From positions 1-23,671 of the forward strand of contig JAIDPG010000367.1 of the NCBI GenBank assembly GCA_029062865.1: a DNA stretch of 23,671 nucleotides, written 5' to 3'. The translations under genes were made by a program, and so were the position numbers. This stretch comes from Oscillospiraceae bacterium. GTDB lineage: Bacteria; Bacillota; Clostridia; Oscillospirales; Ruminococcaceae. A model generated the notes under the pieces. It saw only the letters and a program-made list of their open reading frames with translations, searched no databases and was not told where the DNA came from. Positions 14,627 through 21,109 of the stretch are shown here, one piece after another (position 1 is the stretch's first letter; each line of letters starts with the position of its first letter).

Positions 14627-14662
14627 AAAGCAGGGAAGTCAATTTCTCAATTTCCCTGCTTT
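14627..14662 (-). terminator. Intra-operon attenuator between binding protein and permease
   Basis: On the minus strand an 11-bp perfect stem, AAAGCAGGGAA/TTCCCTGCTTT, with a 14-nt loop runs into TTTATT, 8 bp after the binding-protein stop. The permease ribosome site starts just beyond. Partial termination would give more binding protein than membrane subunits, a common need in ABC importers. Efficiency is inference. Confidence 0.75.
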
Positions 14663-14670
14663 GCGGTTAA

Positions 14671-15744
14671 TTATTCGGCTGCGATAGCCTCATAGCCCTC
14701 GGGAGGAGTAATACCAAGAGACTGGCACATAGCCGCGTTGTACTTCTTGGTGAACTTCGGCGCGTATTGAATATCCATATCGCCGGGGTTCTTGCCGTTT
14801 ACGAGAATGTCATAAGCCATTTCGCCCGCGATAGCGCCAATGTCGTAGTAGCTGATAGAGAGCGTCGCAACGCCGCAGCCGCCGCAGATACCCTCCTCAC
14901 CCGCGATCACGGGGATCTTTGCGGGTTCTACGATGCTCTTTACGGTCTCGGTCGCGTCAGCGAAAGTGTTGTCGGTCGGGATATAAAGAACGTCGCACTC
15001 GCCGATAGCCGTCTGAACAGCTGTGGGTATTTCGTTAGCGTCAGCAGCGGTGAATTCCTTGTAGTCCTTGCCGTCAGCCTTGAGTGCCGCGGTGAACAGG
15101 TCTGCCTGATACTTCGAGTTAGCCTCGGAAGAGCAGTAAAGGATACCTACCTTCTTGCAGTCGGGGAACAGCTCAAGAAGCAGCTTTTCCTGCTGATCGA
15201 TAGGCGCGAGGTCGGAGGTACCGGTGATGTTCTTGCCGCTCTTGCCCGACCAGCCCTCTTTGATGCCGAGCGCGGTCGCGTAGTCGGTGATAGAAGTACC
15301 TACGATCGGAATGGTGCTGGTAGCCGAAGCCGCTGTAGTAAGCGGAGAGGTCGCGTTAGCGAGAATAAGGTCAACATTTGCCGCAACGAAGTTGTTCGTG
15401 ATCGTTACGCAGTTGGTGGTCTCGCCCTGAGCGTACTGAACGTCGATAGTCACCTTGTCTCCAAGCAGCTCCTTCAGCTTATCGGAAAAGCCCTCGGTAG
15501 CCGCGCTGAGCGCGGGGTGCTCCAAAAGCTGGCAAACGCCGATGCTGAACGTCTTGTCGCCGACGTCGGGAGTGCTTGCGGGCGTGCTGTTGTTGTCCGC
15601 GGGAGTGCTTGCAACACTGTTCGCAGCCGCAGGAGCGCTGTTGTTGTCATTCGCGGTGCTCGAGGTGTTCGTCTCGCTGCAGGCGGTCATAGAGCAGAGC
15701 ATAACAGACGCTGCTGCCGCCGCCAAAAGCTTCTTAAATTTCAT
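14671..15744 (-). CDS. ABC transporter substrate-binding lipoprotein (PF04392, TrpX-like)
   Basis: The 357-residue lipoprotein has signal segment LLAAAAASVMLCSMTAC with its lipobox cysteine near residue 22. A Ser/Thr/Asn/Pro-rich linker of about 45 residues follows, then the bilobal binding domain: FSIGVCQLLEHPALSAATEG, DLILANATSPLTTAASAT, VGILYCSSEANSKYQ and YYDIGAIAGEMAYDIL. This class includes tryptophan (TrpX) and other amino-acid or nucleoside-like importers. No T-box leader is present, so tryptophan is not supported by regulation. ATG 15744 has AAGGAGAC upstream. A TTG two codons earlier overlaps the spacing and is unlikely. It is first in a three-gene operon. Confidence 0.92.
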   Translation of the reverse strand: MKFKKLLAAAAASVMLCSMTACSETNTSSTANDNNSAPAAANSVASTPADNNSTPASTPDVGDKTFSIGVCQLLEHPALSAATEGFSDKLKELLGDKVTIDVQYAQGETTNCVTITNNFVAANVDLILANATSPLTTAASATSTIPIVGTSITDYATALGIKEGWSGKSGKNITGTSDLAPIDQQEKLLLELFPDCKKVGILYCSSEANSKYQADLFTAALKADGKDYKEFTAADANEIPTAVQTAIGECDVLYIPTDNTFADATETVKSIVEPAKIPVIAGEEGICGGCGVATLSISYYDIGAIAGEMAYDILVNGKNPGDMDIQYAPKFTKKYNAAMCQSLGITPPEGYEAIAAE

Positions 15745-15832
15745 TTTCAAGTCTCCTTTTTTGTTCCAAATTGCAATTCTGCTTGAGAATTTGTTAATTT
15801 AACGCTCAAAAGCGCCAAAATCCACATCTATA

Positions 15833-15861
15833 ATTATAGCACAATCATCGGGATTTGACAA
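15833..15861 (-). promoter_or_regulatory. Sigma-A promoter of the TrpXYZ-like ABC operon
   Basis: On the minus strand, TTGTCA (15861-15856) and TATAAT (15838-15833) have a 17-bp spacer. The leader is about 80 nt with only a small CGCT/AGCG hairpin. No riboswitch or T-box core was found. Confidence 0.82.
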
Positions 15862-15962
15862 CGGCATTTTTTAACAAGCTGCGGAATTTCACGCTTTTTT
15901 GTGAAAATCAACATAATTTTCGGGCATAAAGCAGCAGATATTCACAAAAATTTCACAAAAAA

Positions 15963-15979
15963 CCCCGCCAACGGCGGGG
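15963..15979 (-). terminator. Terminator of the zinc-ribbon protein gene
   Basis: On the minus strand, CCCCGCC-GTT-GGCGGGG is followed by TTTTTTGTGAAATTT, about 60 bp after the stop codon. It has the same core as the intergenic palindrome family but with a proper T-run. Confidence 0.85.
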
Positions 15980-15997
15980 TATCTTGTTTCTTGCAGG

Positions 15998-16038
15998 GTG
16001 ACCGCTTGCGGTCACTCGCCAAAGCTCTTGCTTTTGGC
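15998..16038. repeat. Two adjacent short hairpins downstream of the zinc-ribbon gene
   Basis: GTGACCGC-TT-GCGGTCAC (15998-16015) is a perfect 8-bp inverted repeat. GCCAAAGC-TCTT-GCTTTTGGC (16018-16038) pairs with one bulged T. Both lie between the stop codon and the terminator, so they would be in the 3' untranslated region of the zinc-ribbon mRNA. Confidence 0.7.
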
Positions 16039-16041
16039 AGC

Positions 16042-16440
16042 TTATTCCTCCACCACGGGCTCCTCGGGATCCGCGGGCTTTTCGGGGAGCTTCGCGCCGC
16101 ACTTGGGGCAGAACGCGTTGTCGATGTCGGTCTTGACGCCGCATACCGTGCATGTGACCTTGCCTCTGAGCTCGTCGAGCGCCTTGTTGTTCTCCTCAAG
16201 CTCCGCCTTTGCCGCGTCGATCTCCGCAATGAGCGCGTCGAACGCCTCGGTGTCCTTCTCGCCGCTCTTCGCCATGTCGTAAACCAGCGCGCCGAGCTTC
16301 TCGTTCTTGCTCTTGATGTCGATGTTAAGCTGGGTGTTCTTCACCTTAAGCTTGGAGATCCCGATAGCCTCGCCGGTCTTTTTGCCCGCGGTAGCGGCAA
16401 CGTTCTTTGTCGTGTTGACAATATTATCCACAAAACTCAT
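16042..16440 (-). CDS. Small coiled-coil protein with C-terminal zinc ribbon
   Basis: The 132-residue protein starts with a short Ala/Gly-rich segment (NTTKNVAATAGKKTGEAIG). A charged helical region likely to form a coiled coil covers about residues 30-93. A zinc ribbon with Cys97/Cys100 and Cys111/Cys114 (CTVC ... CPKCGAKL) and an acidic Pro-rich tail follow. The architecture is common among uncharacterised Clostridia proteins; function is unknown. ATG 16440 follows AAAGGAG. The ATG at 16479 would place that site inside the gene and was rejected. It is transcribed divergently from the pseudokinase operon, whose first protein also carries a zinc ribbon. No membrane segment is convincing. Confidence 0.82.
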   Translation of the reverse strand: MSFVDNIVNTTKNVAATAGKKTGEAIGISKLKVKNTQLNIDIKSKNEKLGALVYDMAKSGEKDTEAFDALIAEIDAAKAELEENNKALDELRGKVTCTVCGVKTDIDNAFCPKCGAKLPEKPADPEEPVVEE

Positions 16441-16496
16441 TTCAAAAAACTCCTTTCGATACTTGGCATAGTTGGGCACAATTACCCTTGTATTAC

Positions 16497-16525
16497 ATTA
16501 TACCACATTTGAGAAGAATTTGCAA
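16497..16525 (-). promoter_or_regulatory. Sigma-A promoter of the zinc-ribbon gene
   Basis: On the minus strand, TTGCAA (16525-16520) and TATAAT (16502-16497) have a 17-bp spacer. The leader is about 50 nt. Confidence 0.8.
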
Positions 16526-16564
16526 GTGTTTTGTGTGATATTTTACAAAAAATTACAAGCTATC

Positions 16565-16593
16565 TTGACAATTGCGCCAAATTGTAGTAAAAT
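16565..16593 (+). promoter_or_regulatory. Sigma-A promoter of the pseudokinase-pheA operon
   Basis: TTGACA (16565-16570) matches consensus exactly and is followed after 17 bp by TAAAAT (16588-16593). The next start codon is 330 bp downstream. Confidence 0.7.
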
Positions 16594-16608
16594 TTAATGG
16601 TGAGAGTG

Positions 16609-16647
16609 TTTTCGGTTTTCCCCGCCTAAGGCGAAGAAAACCGAAAA
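16609..16647. repeat. GGCGGGG-family palindrome with long arms
   Basis: TTTTCGGTTTTCCCCGCC-TAA-GGCGAAGAAAACCGAAAA pairs 16 of 18 positions; the two mismatches are adjacent C/A pairs. It begins about 15 bp after the promoter -10, so it would be near the 5' end of the transcript. Confidence 0.75.
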
Positions 16648-16658
16648 TCAAGTATTTA

Positions 16659-16853
16659 AGGCAATACCGCACAAAGATTGCCGTCCGATTGCGCCAGCAA
16701 ATTTTACGTCAGATTGCACAAAATCGACGAACGAGGCTGGCGCCTGTGAGGAGATTTTGGGCAAAATATGACCGTGTTGAACTTCGTTCAACCTAAAATT
16801 TGCCGGCAAGCGGGCGGCAAAGCGCGAAGCGCGGTCTTTGTGCGGTGTTGCCT
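16659..16853. mobile_element. 195-bp fold-back (MITE-like) element
   Basis: The termini AGGCAATACCGCACAAAGA (16659-16677) and its complement (16835-16853) match at 18 of 19 positions. Inner blocks 16678-16706 and 16794-16820 are also complementary (about 24 of 27 pairs, 2-nt gap). Blocks 16714-16725 and 16753-16764 pair at 11 of 12. The centre lies near GGCGCC (16739-16744). The right arm is longer because it holds two perfect short palindromes, 16776-16792 (7 bp, TTC loop) and 16822-16832 (4 bp, GAA loop). There is no open reading frame and no clear target-site duplication, and no second copy in the window. Confidence 0.7.
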
Positions 16854-16922
16854 CAAATGCATAGAACAACTTCATCGTCTGTTCTCAAAAACTCTGACTT
16901 CCGGCAGAAGGAGTAAAAAGTT

Positions 16923-18614
16923 ATGCTTACCGAAACATCACTTTGCATGGGCTGCATGAACGACAAGACCTATGACGGTCCGTGCAAGCTTTGCGGATAC
17001 AGCGACGACGATCCGTTTATACCGACCTATCTTGAACCGAAAACCCTGCTTTCCGACCGCTATATCGTCGGGAGGCTGCTTTCGTATAACGGCGAGGGCG
17101 CTACTTATATCGGCTATGACAAGGCGGCTGGCACAAAGGTGACGATAAAGGAGTTTATGCCCGACACGCTCTGCTCGCGCAAAAAGGGCGAGACGGAGAT
17201 TGTCGTCAATTCCAAAAACAGCCCGCTATACAAGACATATCTGTCGGAGTTTGAGGACCTGAACCGCACGCTTATGAAGCTCCACGGAATGACACATATT
17301 CAGGCAGTTCTCGACGTTTTCCTTGAGAACAACACGTGCTACGCGGTTTTTGAGTTTATAAACGGCATTTCGCTGAAAACTTTTCTGGCGAACTCGACGG
17401 GCGGGCTTACATGGGATCAGGTCAAGGAGCTCTTCCCGCCGATCTTCACAACGCTTTCGCTCGCGCATCAGGCGGGGATAATCCATAGAGGAATTTCGCC
17501 GCAGACTATTTTCGTGACGGATAAAATGGAACTGAAGCTCACGAACTTCTGCATCTCCGCCGCTCGCACAACAAACACCGAGATAGCGTGCGAGATATTC
17601 AACGGCTACGCCGCGCCGGAGCAGTACGCCGACGACCGCATGAATGGCACTTGGACGGACGTTTACGGCATCGCGGCGGTGCTTTACCGTGTTCTGACGG
17701 GCACCGCGCCGAAAGAAAGCACATCGGCGGCGATCGTCGATATGCCCGAGCCGATGCTCGTTAATCGAAACGTGCCAACGAACGTCTCTAAGGTGATAAT
17801 GCACGGAATGGTCTCCTCTCCCGAACAGAGAACGCGCAGCATCAACGATTTCGTAAGCCGCCTGTTCACGCCGCCGAAGTACTCCCCCGCCAAAAGCAGC
17901 GCGGGATCGGAGGGCGCCTCGCCGGAGCGCGTTTCCCCGAGAGTTCAGAAGCGTCTGAAAAAGCAGGAAAAGGAACGCAGAAAGGCGATAATCGTGCTGG
18001 CTATCGCTGGCGTGGTTCTGATAACGTTCGCTATCGTGTTCGCTATCGCGATGAACGGCGGCTTCGCGCCGAAGCCCAATGAGGAAAGCTCGACGACAAG
18101 CACGACCACGAGCACAAGCTCGTCGAAATCCACCACAACGACAACCACCACTTCAACAGAGCCCGAAAGCTCCGAGCCGACCAGCTCCGAGCCCCTTGTT
18201 ATTGAGCGAATTTTGGTTCCGGACTTCACCGACAGAAAATATCAGCAGACCCTTGAGCAGTATGCGGGAATGTTCACGTTCGTACCGGACTTCGTCTACT
18301 CCGACACTCACAAGCGCGGGTATATGTACGAGCAGGACATCGATGAGGGCGAAATGCTCCCGCGCGGCTCCGAAATAAAGGTCAAGGTCAGCAACGGACC
18401 GAGCGCCGTGCCGCTGCCGAGCTATGAGAATATAAAAGGCACGAAATACGCCGAAACGCTCACCGAGCTTGGAATTCAATTCGAGATAGAAGAGGATTAC
18501 GACTGGGACGTACCGGAGGGCTACGTAATCGAGTGTAACAAGGATATAGGCGATATAATTGACGTAAAGGGCGGCGAAAAGGTCATCGTTTACGTTTCCC
18601 TGGGAGATGATTGA
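16923..18614 (+). CDS. Membrane-spanning PASTA-domain pseudokinase with N-terminal zinc ribbon
   Basis: The 563-residue protein has these parts in order. A zinc ribbon has Cys8/Cys11 and Cys21/Cys24. A Ser/Thr kinase-like domain covers about residues 45-315. A basic juxtamembrane stretch precedes a transmembrane helix (about 355-377). A Thr/Ser-rich linker leads to two extracellular PASTA-type domains (about 430-491 and 497-560). This is the layout of PrkC/PknB-type wall-fragment sensors. The ATP-site lysine (Lys76, VTIKEF), APE (231-233) and Asp246 are kept. HRD is HRG (188-190), the catalytic-loop Lys and Asn are Ser and Thr, and DFG is NFC (208-210). Phosphotransfer is therefore unlikely; signalling by binding is inferred. 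AGAAGGAG precedes ATG 16923. pheA starts 3 bp after the stop. Confidence 0.9.
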   Translation: MLTETSLCMGCMNDKTYDGPCKLCGYSDDDPFIPTYLEPKTLLSDRYIVGRLLSYNGEGATYIGYDKAAGTKVTIKEFMPDTLCSRKKGETEIVVNSKNSPLYKTYLSEFEDLNRTLMKLHGMTHIQAVLDVFLENNTCYAVFEFINGISLKTFLANSTGGLTWDQVKELFPPIFTTLSLAHQAGIIHRGISPQTIFVTDKMELKLTNFCISAARTTNTEIACEIFNGYAAPEQYADDRMNGTWTDVYGIAAVLYRVLTGTAPKESTSAAIVDMPEPMLVNRNVPTNVSKVIMHGMVSSPEQRTRSINDFVSRLFTPPKYSPAKSSAGSEGASPERVSPRVQKRLKKQEKERRKAIIVLAIAGVVLITFAIVFAIAMNGGFAPKPNEESSTTSTTTSTSSSKSTTTTTTTSTEPESSEPTSSEPLVIERILVPDFTDRKYQQTLEQYAGMFTFVPDFVYSDTHKRGYMYEQDIDEGEMLPRGSEIKVKVSNGPSAVPLPSYENIKGTKYAETLTELGIQFEIEEDYDWDVPEGYVIECNKDIGDIIDVKGGEKVIVYVSLGDD

Positions 18615-18617
18615 TAA

Positions 18618-19742
18618 ATGGATTTAGGCGAGATAAGAACAAAAATTGACGAAATAGACGATAAGATCCTTGATTTGTTTATCGAGCGTATGAACTTAGC
18701 GACCGACGTGGCGAAATACAAAGCCGCGAACAATATGGTGGTGTTTCAAAGCGACCGCGAAAAGTTCATTATCGACAACGTCAAGAAAAACTCCCCCGAG
18801 GGGCTGAAGAAAAGCGCGGCGTTTTTGTTCATGAACATTATGGATATTTCCAAGGTCTCCCAGATAAACGAGATAACGCCCGATGTTGAAATTCCGCATA
18901 TTAAAGAGCCGAAGGAGCGTCCTTCGGTGGCTGTTCAGGGAATTGAGGGCTCTTACGGACACGCGGCGGCAAAGCAGCTGTTCAAAAACGGGAATATAAG
19001 CTACTACGCGGCGTTCCGCGAGGTTTTTGAGGCGGTGGAAAACGGCGACGTGGATTATGGGATAATCCCCGTGGAAAACTCCGCGGCGGGCGAGGTCACG
19101 GTAAATATGGACCTGCTTGAACAGCACGACGTGAAGATCTGCCGCACGACCAAGGTCGAGTGCGCGCACGTTCTGGCGGCAAAGCGGGGCGTTTCCGAGG
19201 ACGATATCAAGATGATCTTCGGGCACGAGCAGGCTATTCGTCAATGCGCGGAGTATATCGACGAGCGGAAGATCCCGACGGTCGTGCCGTATCACAACAA
19301 CGCCGCCGCCGCAAAAATGGTATCGGAAAACCCGAGCGGCGAAATGGGCTGCATCTGCTCGGCGGAGTGCGCCGAAATGCACGGGCTGGAGATAATCAGA
19401 AAGCACATCGCGACCGACCCGAACAACTGCACGCGCTTCATCTGCGTCTCGAAAAACACCGAAGTCTACAATGGCGCGGACACCGTAGCGGTTTCGCTTT
19501 CTATCCCGAACATCTCCGGCGCGCTTTATCGACTTCTCACAAAGTTCGCCGTCAACGGGCTTTCGATGTCGAAGATCCAGTCAAAGCCGCTGCCCGTCGA
19601 GGTCAAGCTGAAATTCCCGGATGACTATATGTTCTACATCGAATTCAACGGGAATATCGAAGAACCGAAAATCAAAAAGCTGCTCAAAAATTTCGCCGAC
19701 GAGCTGAATTATTTCAAGTTCCACGGGAATTTTACGAGCTAG
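18618..19742 (+). CDS. pheA: Chorismate mutase / prephenate dehydratase (P-protein)
   Basis: The 374-residue bifunctional enzyme converts chorismate to prephenate and then to phenylpyruvate, for phenylalanine synthesis. Residues 1-85 are an AroQ chorismate mutase domain (IRTKIDEIDDKILDLFIERM). Residues about 105-285 are prephenate dehydratase, with GIEGSYGHAAA, GIIPVENSAAGEV and the catalytic NCTRF motif. The C-terminal ACT domain (ISGALYRLLTKFAVNGLSM, then IEFNGN) is the likely site of phenylalanine feedback. GGGAG lies about 10 nt before ATG 18618, and only three bases separate it from the pseudokinase stop, so the two are co-transcribed. The usual GALAV-type allosteric motif is ISGALYRLL here. 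Confidence 0.95.
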   Translation: MDLGEIRTKIDEIDDKILDLFIERMNLATDVAKYKAANNMVVFQSDREKFIIDNVKKNSPEGLKKSAAFLFMNIMDISKVSQINEITPDVEIPHIKEPKERPSVAVQGIEGSYGHAAAKQLFKNGNISYYAAFREVFEAVENGDVDYGIIPVENSAAGEVTVNMDLLEQHDVKICRTTKVECAHVLAAKRGVSEDDIKMIFGHEQAIRQCAEYIDERKIPTVVPYHNNAAAAKMVSENPSGEMGCICSAECAEMHGLEIIRKHIATDPNNCTRFICVSKNTEVYNGADTVAVSLSIPNISGALYRLLTKFAVNGLSMSKIQSKPLPVEVKLKFPDDYMFYIEFNGNIEEPKIKKLLKNFADELNYFKFHGNFTS

Positions 19743-19757
19743 CCGGCAAGCCTATAT

Positions 19758-19790
19758 GTGTTTTCCCCCGCCGCAGGCGGGGGAAAACAC
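19758..19790. repeat. GGCGGGG-core palindrome between pheA and ispD
   Basis: A perfect 15-bp stem, GTGTTTTCCCCCGCC/GGCGGGGGAAAACAC, with a GCA loop. No T-run follows on the plus strand. Confidence 0.85.
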
Positions 19791-19838
19791 GAGTTTATCT
19801 AAACAGTTTCAAGCTTATTTTACGGTGAGGTTGATTTA

Positions 19839-20537
19839 ATGGTATCTGTAATAATAGTCGCGGCGGGTTCGTCGGCGCGAATGAACGGCATTAATAAGCA
19901 GCTCGAAAAGATAGGCGACACGCCCGTTTTCGTGATGAGCGCACTGAAGTTCGAGAAGTCGGAGAAGGTCGGGGAGATAATCATCGCCGCGCCCGAGGAC
20001 GATGCGGCGCGTTATGAAAAGCTCGCGCGGAATTTCGGCGTGACAAAGCTCGCTGCGGTGATAGCGGGCGGAGAAACGAGAATGCAGTCGGTGAGGAGCT
20101 GCCTGCCCGCGGTTTCCCCGAAAGCGGATTTCATCGCGATACACGACGGCGCGAGACCGCTTATTGAGACGGAGGACATCGAGCGCGTGTTCGCGGACGC
20201 GGAGAAATACAACGCCGCGATAGCCGCCGTGCCCGCCGTTGACACCGTGAAGCAGGTCGGAAGCAATGGCTTTATCGAAAGCACGCCCGCGCGGGGAAAT
20301 CTCTACTACGCGCAGACCCCGCAGGTGTTCCGGAAAAAGCTGTATCTGGAATGTCTCGAAAAAGCCGATCAGACCGCGCTGGAGCGCGTCACAGACGACA
20401 GCAGTATTCTCGAGCTTTGCGGCGAGTATGTAAAGATCACGGAGATAAACGGCTGCAATATGAAGATAACAAGACCCGAGGATCTGGCGGCGGCGGAAGC
20501 CGTGTTCAAGGGCAAACGCGCCGTTAAAAACGTTTAA
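19839..20537 (+). CDS. ispD: 2-C-methyl-D-erythritol 4-phosphate cytidylyltransferase
   Basis: The 232-residue enzyme joins CTP and MEP to give CDP-ME in the non-mevalonate isoprenoid pathway. The NTP-binding loop is VIIVAAGSSARMNGINKQ at the N-terminus. HDGARPLIE, AAVPAVDTVK, AQTPQVFR and ITRPEDL near the C-terminus are the family signatures, and length is normal. ATG 19839 follows GGTGAGG at about 9 nt. ispF follows 57 bp downstream, the classical pairing. The promoter may be the upstream pheA one, unless the palindrome in between attenuates it. Confidence 0.96.
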   Translation: MVSVIIVAAGSSARMNGINKQLEKIGDTPVFVMSALKFEKSEKVGEIIIAAPEDDAARYEKLARNFGVTKLAAVIAGGETRMQSVRSCLPAVSPKADFIAIHDGARPLIETEDIERVFADAEKYNAAIAAVPAVDTVKQVGSNGFIESTPARGNLYYAQTPQVFRKKLYLECLEKADQTALERVTDDSSILELCGEYVKITEINGCNMKITRPEDLAAAEAVFKGKRAVKNV

Positions 20538-20545
20538 CAAAAACA

Positions 20546-20569
20546 TTTCCCCCTCGAATGAGGGGGAAA
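20546..20569. repeat. Hairpin between ispD and ispF
   Basis: TTTCCCCCTC-GAAT-GAGGGGGAAA is a perfect 10-bp stem. It has the C-run/G-run flavour of the other palindromes but lacks the GGCGGGG core. No T-run follows. Confidence 0.7.
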
Positions 20570-20594
20570 ACAGCATTTAAAAGCAGGTGATTAT

Positions 20595-21065
20595 ATGCGA
20601 ATTGGATTTGGTTACGATGTTCACCGCCTTGTTGAGGGACGAAGGCTGATATTGTGCGGCGTTGAGATCCCTTACGAGTTGGGCTTGCTCGGACACTCCG
20701 ACGCGGACGTGGCTGTTCACGCGCTTATGGACGCGATTTTGGGAGCGTTTGCGCTTGGGGATATCGGAAAGCTGTTCCCCGATAGTGACCCGAAATACAA
20801 AGATGCGGACAGCATGGGGCTTTTGCGCGTTGTTATCGAGAGAATGCGGGACGAGGGCTATTCGCTCGGAAATCTCGACATCACGATAATCGCCGAACGC
20901 CCGAAGCTCGCGCCGTATATTATGCAGATGCGGGAATGCCTCGCGGGGGCGTTCGGGTGCGAGTTAAGCCGCGTTTCCGTCAAGGCGACCACCGAGGAGG
21001 GCTTGGGCTTGGCAGGAGAGGGCATCGGGGCGACGGCGATCGTTGCAATTAACAATATAAATTAA
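20595..21065 (+). CDS. ispF: 2-C-methyl-D-erythritol 2,4-cyclodiphosphate synthase
   Basis: The 156-residue trimeric enzyme cyclises CDP-ME-2-phosphate to MEcPP, releasing CMP. The zinc ligands are in GYDVHRL (Asp8, His10) and the conserved GLLGHSDADV supplies His42-equivalent. GDIGKLFPDSDPKYK and the C-terminal KATTEEGLGLAGEGIGA motif complete the active site. Length is normal. AGGTGA precedes ATG 20595. It ends the plus-strand operon. Confidence 0.97.
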   Translation: MRIGFGYDVHRLVEGRRLILCGVEIPYELGLLGHSDADVAVHALMDAILGAFALGDIGKLFPDSDPKYKDADSMGLLRVVIERMRDEGYSLGNLDITIIAERPKLAPYIMQMRECLAGAFGCELSRVSVKATTEEGLGLAGEGIGATAIVAINNIN

Positions 21066-21077
21066 AAGATAAAAAAA

Positions 21078-21102
21078 TCCCCGCTCTTTTGAGGAGCGGG
21101 GA
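21078..21102 (-). terminator. Terminator of the serC-serA-lipoprotein operon
   Basis: TCCCCGCTC/GAGCGGGGA form a 9-bp stem with a 7-nt loop. The A-run at 21071-21077 is a T-run on the minus strand, so it terminates minus transcription 8 bp after the lipoprotein stop. It may also stop ispF transcription. Confidence 0.85.
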
Positions 21103-21109
21103 AAACGCG

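Larger units (their letters stand above)
16441..16922. other. 482-bp divergent intergenic region with two promoters and a fold-back element
   Basis: No gene is supported here. It contains the minus promoter of the zinc-ribbon gene (16497-16525) and the plus promoter of the pseudokinase operon (16565-16593). It also contains an imperfect palindrome (16609-16647) and a 195-bp fold-back element (16659-16853). If the plus promoter is used, both repeat structures lie in a leader of about 320 nt. Confidence 0.75.

Noticed and set aside
15745..15860. T-box or other riboswitch before the TrpX-like gene
   Set aside because: The leader is only about 80 nt, with no T-box sequence or specifier-stem arrangement.
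16659..16853. Target-site duplication flanking the fold-back element
   Set aside because: The flanks (…TATTTA and CAAATG…) do not match, so transposition by a duplication-forming enzyme is not demonstrated.
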